Shown here one piece after another: positions 1 through 10,946 of a stretch of 64,000 nucleotides of DNA; the first letter of the stretch is position 1, and every line of letters begins with the position of its first letter. Where the stretch lies: assembly GCA_003008705.1 (NCBI GenBank), contig PDUO01000108.1, positions 5,062 through 69,061 on the forward strand, given 5' to 3'. Under the pieces are notes generated by a model that saw nothing but the letters and a program-made list of their open reading frames with translations, made no database searches and had not been told where the DNA came from. The DNA is from Pezicula radicicola (Eukaryota > Ascomycota > Leotiomycetes > Helotiales > Dermateaceae). A program made the position numbers and the translations under genes.

Positions 1-370
1 TATATATATATATTTTTTAAAATCTATTAATTTATATTATAATATTTTTTTTATAAATAATTTAATAAATCTTAATATATAATTATTATAATTACTTTAA
101 TTCTAATTCTAATTAGAAAACTCTTATAAGTCTAAATATAATTATTAATTAACTTTTTTATAATATTAATATCTTACTCTAAAGAAAATAAATATACTAA
201 TATATTAATTATATTATTTAAAAAGTATATTAGATATATAACTTTAGTTTTAAGAGTATAATTATTTAGATCTCTATCTAAATATACTTTATTTAAAAAG
301 AGAATTCTTTATATATTATTAGAGATTATAAGTTAAAGTATATAATTTTTAATAACTATAAGTTTTCTTA
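1..370. repeat. AT-rich tract without genes
   Basis: Almost pure A/T sequence with short TATA-like runs and no coding potential. It resembles the AT-rich islands that repeat-induced point mutation leaves in ascomycete genomes. It adjoins a decayed LINE fragment, which fits a degraded transposon tract. Confidence 0.7.
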
Positions 371-429
371 ATTAGTCTAGCTTTGTGGTTGCGAGCCTGT
401 CGGTAGGCTTCTTAATCTTCTTAGTTTCT

Positions 430-1405
430 TGTCCTCTAATACTATCTTCTCAATCGCCGTGCTGTTATTTGTGCGTTTTTGCACTCCTGTGTCCAGCCTA
501 AGATAGACTTAATGCTTGGTCTTGCTTTTGGGGTTGAGGCTTCGATCGCCTTTGTAATGGCATCGACTAAGTTATGTACCTTGTTGTTAATCTCCTCTTC
601 CGAGTTAAGTAAGATGAGGGGTAGTGGGTTCCTTTCCAATTCTCGCCTCAGGATTTCGTCGTTGGTTCGTTGCTATTGCCACCGCTTAGGTGGGTCGGTG
701 CACTGTACTTCAGTCATAATGGTGGTTACTACCGGCAGGTAGTCTGATTGATGGTCGAGGTCCTCTCTTACGCCGCAGAAAATCATTCTCTCTTGTATCC
801 ATGGCGTGTTAAAAACTAGGTCAATAGTAGCTATTCCTCCTCGTTCATCTAAGGCTTTGGATCTGGGTAGGAGCATAAGTCCCAGCTGGTGTTCATCCAT
901 AAGTTGGATTATCTTGTCTGCTTGGTCATTATATCTCGGGCTACCGTCCCCTCCCCATTAAGGGTAATGGAGGTTGAAGTCGCCTAGGATGACCTGATTC
1001 CCTCCTATCGCTCGCTCTACGGCGTTTCGTAAGAGAGGGATGGTGCTCTGTCCTGTGTTGGTGGTAGGGTTCTATACGTTGTGGATGGACGTTGTCTGTA
1101 CTTCCTCGTGGCGTCCGTGTTCCACAGTAAGGGTGCAAAGGTCTGGAAAATGGAGGGTCATCGTCCATTTGTCTCGCTGGAGCCGCTTATTAATAAAGAA
1201 ACACGTCCCCTTCTCCGGGTGCTCAAGATATGCCAGTTCGAAATATTGGCAGCAGGGATAATGCGTCGTGTTAATGTAGTCATTCCTCCATAGCTCCTAG
1301 AGTGCAATTACATCGAAGTCCTAGATTCTCTCATCTCTAAGCAGGCTGGCCATGACCCTGTTCTTTGACTTCATGACGTTGTACTGCAGTATTGATAGCT
1401 TCGGT
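430..1405 (-). mobile_element. Decayed LINE (Tad-like) retrotransposon, endonuclease part
   Basis: Read on the minus strand, three frames give successive pieces of the endonuclease/exonuclease/phosphatase domain at the start of LINE ORF2. The first piece starts LSILQYNVMKSKNRVMASLL (about 1400-1345). A GDFNLH motif follows near 985, and then IDLVFNTPW with LDHQSDYLP (about 820-730), the usual end of such domains. Several stops (for example in DERI*DFD and IAL*ELW) stand where Gln is expected, which suggests C-to-T mutation. No reverse transcriptase is present, so this is a truncated, dead copy. It ends next to the dehydrogenase pseudogene. Confidence 0.8.
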
Positions 1406-1437
1406 CTGTCACCTATCTACGTGCGATCTCAAAAGCA

Positions 1438-2527
1438 ATGGCAGACCAAACATCACATGATGCTACGTCAGAAACCACCAAGGTATACGTCAAGAGAACC
1501 GACGTAGATTCGTTCGTCCGGGGAGTATTAGAAGGAAACGGAGTATTACCAGAGAACGCAGGAATCACAGCAGGTTGCCTCATGCAAGCCGATCTCCGAG
1601 GCGTCGATACCCACAGTATAAACCGGTTCCCTTTATATATAGCACGCGTCCGCCAAGAAGTCCTAGATCCCAAAGCCATACCTACACTTAAGAAACTTAC
1701 ACCTGTCGTAGCTTAAGTTAATGGCCTTAATTCCTTCGGGTTTCTAGGTGCTTATATAGGAATAGCAACTGCGATTAAGATAGCTAAGGAATTTAGTATC
1801 GGTATAGTTTCTGTCAAGCACTTGAATCATTTCGGTATGTCGGCTTAGTTAGTCTAGCAGGCTCTTGTTGCGGGTATAATAAGTCTCGTCTTTATAAACT
1901 CTTTATCTACGCTGCCTATCTAGGGTAGGGGAAGGAGAAACTTATAGGTGTTTCTCTAATCGCGTGTAGTGCTCTAGGTAGAGAAGGGAAACCTTTTATC
2001 CTTAATATAGCACCGCCTATTGCTACATAAGTCGAAATCTATATAGCCTACAGAAGGGGCGAGAAGATTCCTCTAGAGTAGGTACTAGACGGCGAAGGAG
2101 ACTGAACAGATGATCCTGCCAAAGTTCTCCAAGGTGTCATGTTACCTATAGAAGGACCAAAAGGCTCTGCACTCTCTATTATAATGGATGTCTTCTCTGG
2201 CGTACTCTCAGGGTCCACATTTGCAGGCTATATAACAAACCTATATAATCCTTCTAAACCAGCTAATGTAGGACATTCTTAATCGCTATCAAACCGGATC
2301 TGTTTATAGACTTAAAGGGGTTCAAGGAGCGTATACAGTATCTGTATAATCGTTTAGTAGGGTCTGAGAAGATGGTTGGTGTGGACAGAATTTATTTCCC
2401 TAGTGAGATCGAGCAGTTGGCGCAATTAGAGAGGAAGGAATCGGGGATTCCATACGTGGAGGCTGAGGTCGTGGCGCTTAATAAGGAAGCTGAGTTGGTT
2501 GGAAGTTCAAAGATTCTGGCTTCTTGA
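1438..2527 (+). pseudogene. Ldh2-family malate/L-lactate dehydrogenase pseudogene
   Basis: The start encodes about 92 residues of an Ldh2-type NAD(P)-dependent dehydrogenase, including the motif LRGVDTHSINRFPLY. Family similarity continues across stops (VNGLNSFGFLGAY, VKHLNHFGM, then SALSIIMDVFSGVLSGSTFAGY) to a final segment ending at a TGA at 2525-2527. At least five internal TAA/TAG codons lie where Gln or Trp is expected, and a frame change occurs near 2275. The family oxidises malate, lactate or related hydroxy acids. This copy cannot make the full enzyme. The pattern of stops points to repeat-induced mutation rather than sequencing error. Confidence 0.85.
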
Positions 2528-3877
2528 TTCTGTTGATTTTGTCTCTTTAGAGTAGTGTTTTCTGTTAGCAAGCTCTTCATGAGAGGATGATATAGTTCAT
2601 GTTATGGCGAAAGGGATTAAAATTTTTTTTGCATAAGAGTATTCTAGCACTTAACTTACAGCGATCTCTATATTGATCATTCCATAGTACGAAACCATAC
2701 CCAGTTGGTATATCAATTGAACTGGGCAGCGCTCATTCAATCTTCAAGGAAGTCCGTTACTAAGCGATACTTTTTTCCAACCGACCATCCAGGTGTCTGA
2801 TAAAAGCTAGCATATTCCTCTTTTACTAAACACAACTCACTTCGGAGCTGAATGTGAAAGAAGCTTTTAAAAAAGAGGACTTCTGGAATAAAAAAGAAAA
2901 GGAAAGATTAGCCGGAGGTAGCTAAGCTCAGCCAAGCCGAGCTGAACTTAAGCGACGTCCACTCTGGATGCATGTTATGAACTAACGTGCTGGCACGATG
3001 TCACACCTCGTATTCAATCTTTTTGGATGGGAATAAGGATACTGAGAGGGTCGCAGGAATGTCTTATTTATACTTAATCCTTGTAAGCTTTGTGGCTTTT
3101 CAGTTAAGCTTAGAAACCCTTTAGGCGCAAGGTATGCAATTGACGACGTCTAAAACATCCCCAGGAAAACATTTTCCGCGATATAGGTATTAATGTCATA
3201 ATCTGGCATGAATTTTTGGAATTATTTAGCTTAGAATATTGAAAGCCACAGGTAACTGGGCCAGATGCAATACCAGGGAAATTTAAGCTGTATTCTGGGA
3301 CTTGGATTGCCCACCTATAGGAATCGACCAATATCATCCATTAAGTTTTCTCTACTTGGCGTATTCAAGGCGAGGAACCGAGGCTATGATGTTGTACTCG
3401 ACGCGGAAAGGAGAGAGTGCTCCTACAAACTGGAGTGTGATCTGCGAGGATATATCTAGAATGTCGGGGAAATAACCTTAGAGTTTTACCGGACGCTTAA
3501 TCATTGCAAAGGTAGAACAAAAAGAGCCCCCAACTACACGGGAGAGAAGGAATTGGTAAAAAATTGAAACCAGGGCGGCTAGGTAGTATGAACTGTGAAT
3601 TAGCTCCTAGAACCTTGAGTGTAGGGGCATCATCGTATGAAGTGCACGACGAGAAAGCAGAAATTTTCAGAAATTCAAAAGGATCATTGCCATAGGAGTT
3701 GAGTCCACTGAGCTTTGCTTTTAGTACCAACAACCTTGATAAATCAGGTACTCAAGCCTTTGCGCCAAGGGTATCCTAATGACACTCGGTAGAAAGGGAT
3801 AAGCATGTTTGCTTTTTCTAATATTCATATCTGCTAAAGTAACATGTAACGATCAGGCAGACCGTCGTGCAGTGAAT
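2528..3877. other. Intergenic, no recognisable gene
   Basis: Only short unrelated open frames on both strands, none with a domain or splice structure I recognise. It lies between the Ldh2 pseudogene and the 3' end of the GT32-like gene. Confidence 0.5.
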
Positions 3878-5020
3878 CTACATAGGTAAATCCTCTTCCT
3901 CATCCCTTATTGTCTTATATACCGACCACCTTGTGTGCCTGTATCGAAAGTACAATGTTCCACAAAATGCTCCTACTGCCATGGCCCCCATGATCAACCA
4001 TAACCTCCGGTATAACCAAAGAAGTATAGCCACATCATCACCATGCCACGATGAACCCGGGACATGACCAAAGAATGTATAAGGTGGTTTGTCGTAAAAC
4101 ATTGGGGGTAGTATTGCGACGTAATACTGGTTGGCAGTCGAGGATAGGAATGTAGTATCCTGAGAGACTTGGGTACTAATAGCAGATAAATCCTGAGCTC
4201 TGAACCATGATGCCAACACATTATTGACAAACATTGGACCTGTCGACCAGAAGACTGTTGTATAACCCGTGAAATATTGTCGGTTGTGATCCTGCAAGTC
4301 CATAGCTAGCTTAAACATCAATGGATGACCAGGCCTGCTAGCCATCAAGTCATTGCTGACTCCATACGGTTGTGTCTTCGGTACCCAAGCAGCGACTTCC
4401 AGTAGTGGATCAAGTGGTCTCCTACAGCTGATATCCAGATCTATATAAATACCTCCGTAATGCCACAAAAGAAAATATCGGATGGAATCGACACGTTGGA
4501 TGGGATATGGGTAGCTGTCGTAGGTCGGCAAGAACCAGTTGTAGTTTTCACGTATGAACTCGCGAGCTGTCTCGTCCGTCCAGAAGTAATGTGTGTAGGA
4601 AGGATTGTGTCGCTGGCAGGATTCTCGAGCCCTTGACCATCGTTCTGGGATTTTGGATGTCTTGTAGGTTTGGTGGATTATTCTGGGGATTTGTGCGGTT
4701 GTTGATATAGTATTGTTGTGAGGTAAAGGTGTATCATGGACGATTGAATCATTGAGGGCTTCGACATAGTCTGGTGAGAAGTCTGCGAGTGTAAGATATC
4801 TCTTTCGAAGAGCAGTCGAATAGGCCCAGTGATGCTTGATGTTTGAGTAGAGAAGGATTGAAAGAGAAAGTGAAAGAATGAATATAATGATAGAATATCG
4901 CAGAGCTCTGAAATGAAAGCCTGAGTATACTCTTGATAGTTGCATCTTGTGTCTTGAGTTCAGAAGAATGGATATTGCCAGAAGGAAGTCGTCTACACTG
5001 TGAAGAATGAAAATTCTCAT
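3878..5020 (-). CDS. GT32 mannosyltransferase-like membrane protein (SUR1/CSG1-type)
   Basis: Intronless frame of 380 codons. An inner ATG at 4945 (355 aa) is the likelier start, because it puts a short cytoplasmic tail before a hydrophobic anchor (IIIFILSLSLSILLY). The lumenal part has the family landmarks: IPRIIHQTYKTSKIPERW, then RVDSIRYFLLWHYGGIYIDL followed by D-I-S, so the metal-binding D-x-D is intact, and later SNDLMASRPGHPLM. A second hydrophobic segment lies near the C-terminus (LWLIMGAMAVGAFCGTLYF). In this family SUR1/CSG1 adds mannose to inositol phosphorylceramide in the Golgi. The exact acceptor here is inferred. A MITE sits 40 bp (or 115 bp from the inner ATG) upstream. Confidence 0.85.
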   Translation of the reverse strand: MRIFILHSVDDFLLAISILLNSRHKMQLSRVYSGFHFRALRYSIIIFILSLSLSILLYSNIKHHWAYSTALRKRYLTLADFSPDYVEALNDSIVHDTPLPHNNTISTTAQIPRIIHQTYKTSKIPERWSRARESCQRHNPSYTHYFWTDETAREFIRENYNWFLPTYDSYPYPIQRVDSIRYFLLWHYGGIYIDLDISCRRPLDPLLEVAAWVPKTQPYGVSNDLMASRPGHPLMFKLAMDLQDHNRQYFTGYTTVFWSTGPMFVNNVLASWFRAQDLSAISTQVSQDTTFLSSTANQYYVAILPPMFYDKPPYTFFGHVPGSSWHGDDVAILLWLYRRLWLIMGAMAVGAFCGTLYFRYRHTRWSVYKTIRDEEEDLPM

Positions 5021-5059
5021 AGGGAATCACCTCCCTAGTTGAGTAAGCGATTGTCATCG

Positions 5060-5227
5060 CTAGACTGCGGAATGGGTACTCATGGGTTACCCACGGGTCC
5101 TTGGCACTACCCACTGGGTACCCACGAGCCTAACTAAAGACCCGTGGGTAATGGGTAGTGCTAAGGACCTATGAGTTGGGTTGGGTAGGGTTACCTAACG
5201 GGTCCGGGTACCCATTCCGCAGTCTAG
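5060..5227. mobile_element. 168-bp MITE with 20-bp perfect terminal inverted repeats
   Basis: The left end at 5060 (CTAGACTGCGGAATGGG...) and the right end at 5227 are perfect inverse complements over 20 bp. Both sides are flanked by TCATCG (5054-5059 and 5228-5233), a likely 6-bp target-site duplication. The interior is rich in repeated ACCCRTGGGTA-like palindromes and has no coding capacity. It lies in the 5' region of the GT32-like gene, so it may affect that promoter or leader. The transposon superfamily is not clear from a 6-bp duplication. Confidence 0.8.
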
Positions 5228-5233
5228 TCATCG

Positions 5234-7044
5234 CATAATCAAAATTCTCCGTGCTGATAGCTTAATGGCTAAATTCATACAGAAGTCATTTAGCATTGCC
5301 TAGGGTCTCCAAGTCCATTCTTCCAGAACAAAAAACGCGATGACATCAAGCAGATTATAGTTGGCAAGTTGAGCTTCTGAAGGCATCGCGGACAGAGTTA
5401 CCACGTAGCATTGTTGTGTCTTTACAGTAGTGCTGCAATGATGCTTTCCAGCTATCAATCAATATCTTATGTATGGACGTATTCTGCGTTGTTTTATGAA
5501 TACCAAAACGAGCCTTGCCAGTAACATTCATCCAAAGCACACAGGTAACCAGTCTCATTTATCACATACTTTCTCACGATAGTAACCCCTACTTAAACGA
5601 GTGGAGAGCATTTTTCTAACTTTCATCCCTTGTTCAACAACTAATTAAGCGATGTTACTCCGTTTCACACTAACTCTAAACATTCGTTTCTTTCTAAAGT
5701 GGAGTACTAAGCTGTTCTCGGGTAAAGGTGCCCTCTAGTAGAGAAACTTGGACAAGCTTAAATTAAGCACCAGGATCTGCGGTATGGAGCGTTGAGGCTG
5801 TGCTTTGTCATCCCAACTTATCACATCCACCCGAGCTGTCGAGATTTTGGCCAATGCATTTAGTTGTCATGATGCTACTAGCCACCTAGGCCATTGATAA
5901 TGTACGCTACTTGTTGAATCTAAAGTTCTTGTGGGAGTTGTGCCGATGAGGCTTAGCAAACCTTAAATCAGACTAGTCCAGACAAAAGCCATGAAAGAGT
6001 TGATCTGTTTATCTACCCTCAATGATTATAACTCGTATTAAATGCGAATTTTCTCCATAGCTCCCAGGATTCTTCAGAAGCGATTCGCAACTGAGAACCC
6101 ACGAGACGCAGAGCTCGCTTAAGGTGGAATGTCCATAATGCAGACCTACTTGGCGCACTGCTAAGTTTAGATAACCTTACTCTCCCTACTCAGCCTCAAT
6201 TCATGAAACAGTCGACCAATCATATCGGGGGACCAGCACGTGCACAGTCTTCCTGGGCTTAAGCGCTAATGTGGCTGCGCTTAATATGTTTCCCAAGGTG
6301 GTTTTGGTTAGGTAAGAGGTGAATTGCTTGTGCACCAAGTGGTATTCATGAAGCTTCACGTTTCACCAACAGACCCGGTCTACCAGTATATCGGGTCAAT
6401 TGAGAATTGCAGGATTACAAGCTAGCAAGTAGGGCTCCCCGTTCAGGCTCTTTTTATTTGTGACAGTGATTTACGGGTTGGCTGATAAACTGGTCTTAGC
6501 TAAGCCTTATTCAACTCGAGCCATTTCAGAGCCTCCAAGGTTAGAAAACTTAATGTCCCGTCAATAATTATCATAGTCTATTCTGTATCATTCCTTCATA
6601 AGGTACAGCCAAAAGCGTGCTGCAATAAGGTAGCGGAGAAACGTTTCCCGTTTATATAACCTTAGAAAATATCTTTATATTCTTATATATCTCTTAGTTA
6701 CTAATAATATACACTTCTTAAACTCTACTATCTTAAATATTTCCCTTCTTATCCCTTTAAATTTTGCAACTATAAGTTCTTATACTAAAGCCTAATGCGT
6801 TTCTATATACAACTGCGGTCAGCTAACGTACTATTATCATAGTGCCACTCAGTCCAGTGGGTGAATTACAGGGTTTCATCCCCTGTAGGACACTTCATCT
6901 GACCGGAGCCTTCGTATCCCTTCACCTATGTTGCTGATAGATAGAGGTGCCAAAGGATGCACAACCTAAAACTCAAGTCTTCAGGTAACGAGTTGCTAAA
7001 TTCTAGGTCTAATAGCTACAATTCAGGATATTGATTTCTAGTGC
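5234..7044. other. Intergenic, no recognisable gene
   Basis: No convincing coding frame on either strand. Short open frames (for example 5355-5558 minus) lack family motifs. The stretch at about 6650-6790 is AT-rich. Confidence 0.5.
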
Positions 7045-8617
7045 TTAATCCCGTCCAAATGCCGACCTAGCAGGCGAAGGGATACCGCTCCCAATCATGA
7101 ATCCACTCAAATCTGCAACCTGCTTCGGTATTCTATCCAACCACTGAGCCTGGGGGCTTTCCGCCGGAAAGCCCAAGTATGCAACTCTTAGCGGAAAGAA
7201 CAAGAACACTTGTGCGACATCCTGATGGACTGAGAGGCAATATTCTACGATTTTACACATCTCGGTGGCCACAGCTCGGGTATTCAGTGCTGCCCCAGGC
7301 GAGATGGGTGATTTCCGAGGGGTGTTGGAAGGCGAAGGGAACTCGGACGTGTGACTCTCAAACGGAGTGCCAATTGTTTCAACGCCAAGCTTGAGGAAAA
7401 GGAGTAAAGTTGCATTGTAGGAAAGGATATCATTTGCTTGCGATATGCTTGAAAAGTACATCATTGTTGGATACGGGGATGGATCATCTGTATGCCGCTG
7501 TGTAGGAATCTCTGCGGAGGAGTTCGGGTTGTTTTGTTCCCACGTAGCTCGCCATCGGTATAGTTGGTTGAGATGTTCAAGAATGTTGCTCGAGAGTTTG
7601 TGATGAATAAATGTCCTCCCAGCCGGTTCCAATTTAGGATTTTGGAGCTTTCCTGCGTCTTCTATCATGCCTGGAATGCTGTACAGAATATCTTCCAAGT
7701 TGGAGAGTGCTGTTTTCGATGCAGGTTCGAGTGCCCAAGGCACACTCTTCCATTCAGGTCGTTCCAAGAAACATCGCTTCCCCTTTATCCAATACTCTAA
7801 AAAAATGGGGAGCCTGTTGGATTCAAGAACTTGTCTCTCAACGTGGCCCTGATGCATCCCGGGACCGCGCAGTTCGAGTAGTCGTCCAATCCCCCCCGCG
7901 TGCGTCAACCAGGCGGACCCGGAACTCGGGGAAATGTACTACAGTCCATAGATTAACATCTGTAACTGCATGAGAGAATAATAATAACATACTTCGTAAA
8001 TTTGAAGCATTGTCGCGCTAGATAAGACGGATAATGACCAAGTCTTTTCGGAATCTTGGAGGTCTGTATTAGACACCTCAGAGCTTTGCCATACCTCAGG
8101 GAGCCCTGATTTAGGATATCTCCCTGGTGATGTATACGACCGAAGTAGATGGAGCTAAGCGCGCGAAGGCTGTGTTGGGCTGTTAGAGAAGTCGAGTCCT
8201 TAGCATGAGTCCGCATCCATGGCTCCGGCACAATGGCACGAAGAGAAAGCTTCGAGAGAAGAAAGCTAATGCAAATATCGTCCTGAAATGCGGACAGATT
8301 CAGGCCAGGGAGGATGGCGGAACACGGTTCTCCTCGAGGCTGAGTTACTACAGAGAGTGGAGGTCGTTTCACATTCCGTATAGTTCCTGGCACCTCATTG
8401 ACGAACAGAAAATCCTGCGTATAACCTTCACATTCATAGCCCGCAATTTCGCACCTTTGGCACCCAGGAGCTCTTTCGTCGCATTTAACACGCCGTCGGC
8501 GGCAAGTGCGACAACCTAGCCATCAAAATGGTCAGCTCTATGCCGGTGGATCAAAGAGTGCAACCGATCCAGGGTCCCCGAGTCCGCCGACCTACCTTTG
8601 GACTTTGGACGGCCCAT
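7045..8617 (-). pseudogene. Zn2Cys6 transcription factor with one-base frameshift
   Basis: Proposed exons are 8617-8596, 8515-7993 and 7938-7045. Exon 1 (22 nt) encodes MGRPKSK. Splicing from GTAGGT to CTAG then gives the binuclear zinc cluster [12 protein letters not shown]...[11 protein letters not shown]. The rest matches the fungal regulatory middle region: ALRCLIQ, then [20 protein letters not shown], then LTHAGGIGRLLELRGPG. Between CLIQ and LQDSEKTW (near 8064) the frame shifts by one base: the exons sum to 1439 nt, one short of a multiple of three. This is either a recent null mutation or a sequencing error. With one base more the protein would be 479 aa, normal for the family. The target genes are unknown. 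The nearest intact gene is the aldehyde dehydrogenase to the right. Confidence 0.8.
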
Positions 8618-9442
8618 TCCCTATGGCTACTCGTAACCACGCTACAATTGGGGGGAAAGAACACGAGTGACTGCACTTGGTTGTCCCAAAAGATGAGCTT
8701 TTGTGCGAGATGCGAGTGTTGGTGAGACTTGTTTGCTTAAAATTCGGCGAGCTTATCCCAAAATGTATGGTTTTGTGCGAGAAGCGAGAAGCTACTGTTA
8801 GAAGTCAGAAAACTTAAATCTCGTATTTTCTGGGTTACTCCCTTGGAATTCTTCCGTTTTCTCGGAAAATACCCATTGTCGAATCTTTCCCAGACCTCAC
8901 GATCGCCCACATTTTCTTTTTCGAAATCGCATATCGTCCCCAAGGATGTTACTTTATAGAATTTCCATCGGATATCCCGTTTCCGACAATTAGTATTAGA
9001 CGAAACCGTTTTACCGCAAAAATACTCCTAAACACCGCCTATTATTAGCCTATATAAAGGTCCTATACGAAAACTTTGCATAATGCGCCTTCTTATTCGA
9101 AGGTTAAATTAAATTTGCACTATTTAGATTTTAAGTATTACATATTATTATATTAATACTATAAGGCAAGGCAAATATTAGTGTTTTTAAGTTTTATGAT
9201 TTTTGTATACAGAATTAATAAAAATTAGAGTTTTTTTTATAATATATTCAAGAAAAGGCATTAATTAAAATCAGCTTTAGAGAAATAGAAATTATAAAGA
9301 GTAGGAATTATTATTTAAGTATAATTCTATAAAGCGCTTTAATTTAAGGAGTATTAGTCTTCTAATTTAGGAGTTATTAGAGAAGGGAAAGGTAGTAAAA
9401 CAACTGTTTTTGGTGGGAAAACTCGCTTCAGTCTATTACTAA
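8618..9442. other. Intergenic, AT-rich in its right half
   Basis: 8618-8940 contains short frames without motifs. 8990-9400 is AT-rich with stop-dense sequence, typical of RIP-affected DNA, and leads into the NAPE-PLD relic. Confidence 0.5.
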
Positions 9443-10238
9443 TTGTCTAGTACTGTAAGTCATAATCACTACGATCACCTGAGCTATCCTACCATCATGG
9501 AGATCCGCAAGATGTGCCCCGAAGCCCAATTTTTCGTCCCTAAGGTGAACAAGAAATGGTTTCAAGATTCAGGCATTCAAGCATGTGAAGAATTAGATTG
9601 GTGGGAGGAGAGGGTCTTGAAGCTCCTCCCTATTTCATCAACCAAGACCGCAAAGACGAAGTCAGAGGTAGTAAAGAAGGAAAGAATGTCTGGTTTGGCG
9701 GGTATATCACCTCTCACCCTCCTTCAATCCACTTTTGTTATCAACAAGTAACTGATCGCTACATTAATATATGTTAGAGATCCTGGCTACCGCACGGTTC
9801 CACAGCTTCCTGCTGGCACTGATGACTATGACCCCAAATGCGACTTTCCGCATTGTCCAGCATTTAGACCGATAGGCGAACTCCGCGGTCCCTTTGACCT
9901 CGGCCTGATTCCCATAGGAGCCTACAATCGTCGGTGGATGTGCAGTCCAGTGCACGCGAATCCGTTTGATAGTGTAAATATTTTCCAAAATACCAAGTGC
10001 TGGAGGGCAATGGGGATTCATTGGGGAACGGTACGTATACTTAACCTCGATCTCTCTCAGCACACGCTTGAGTTGGGGTTCCGTATCCGAACAATCGCTG
10101 ACGGTTACCATAACATAGTGGGCGTTGACCTTAAAGGAGGTTATGGAGCCCCCAAAACTGCTGAAGGATGCTCTGAGGCAGAAGGGCATCCCAGAGGAAG
10201 GGGTTTTTGATGATGCTCCAGAGTCGCCACGTGCATAA
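9443..10238 (+). pseudogene. NAPE-PLD-like metallo-beta-lactamase relic
   Basis: The first part carries the zinc motif [16 protein letters not shown] (HxHxDH) and [10 protein letters not shown], typical of N-acyl-phosphatidylethanolamine phospholipase D proteins. From 9779 the family resumes with DPGYRTVP, CPAF, GPFDLGLIPIGAY and SPVHANPFDSVNIF. A GT-AG intron after HWGT (about 10031-10115) joins to WALTLKEVMEPPKLLKDALR and a stop at 10236-10238. The N-terminus and the middle block, which should carry the second histidine cluster and the FGGD metal aspartate, are missing or scrambled (about 9690-9775, with a TAA at 9749). The enzyme would hydrolyse N-acylethanolamine phospholipids. This copy lacks essential metal ligands. 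Confidence 0.8.
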
Positions 10239-10946
10239 TTACTGTCGCCACACATATAGAATAGATTGATAGAGTTGCGTACTTGGGCGTTTATAGAACC
10301 AGAAGAAAAATGCAGACTCAGTCGGCCCTACTGGAGAGCAAGATTGGCATCTTTAGCCTCTACAGTGATACACCAGTGGGCTTGCACCTCTGATTCCTCC
10401 TAAACGTTCACGTGAGCCAGATATCGTAAAGTTTAATACATGAAGGCTTTTCTAGATCTCTTTCCGCTTGTTCAGAATTTCCAACTGTTACATACTTGCG
10501 AATATCCTCACATCATGCTTCCTTCTGTTCACCCGGAAGCCAAATGTCCGAAGATGAGGCGTTGTTATGCGCAGCACGTATGCGGACATAAGATTCTTTC
10601 TCTGAATAGTTGACTAGTATCTTACATATGATCCTTAGCATCTGTGAATGTTGACGGAAAATTCCCATTCCTTGGCATCCGGAAGCGGAGTTGGGCATTG
10701 GCATTATTCAGCATCTGCATAATTTTATACTTCGTGTAAGTATAATGCTTTGAATAATAATAATACTTTAGGAATGCATGGGATTAGGCTTGCGGATACT
10801 AAACTTTGCCTGACGAATATAACTTAAAACGCTGTGTGCCTCCAATTCTGATCAGTCATTTCTCATTCCTCGTTGATTGAACCGCGTAATAATATACACC
10901 AACAACCCAAGCTTTAAGGAACAACTACAGTTTCACAAAGCTAAAG
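10239..10946. other. Intergenic, upstream of the aldehyde dehydrogenase
   Basis: No gene seen. The right end is the promoter and leader of the aldehyde dehydrogenase gene. Confidence 0.5.
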
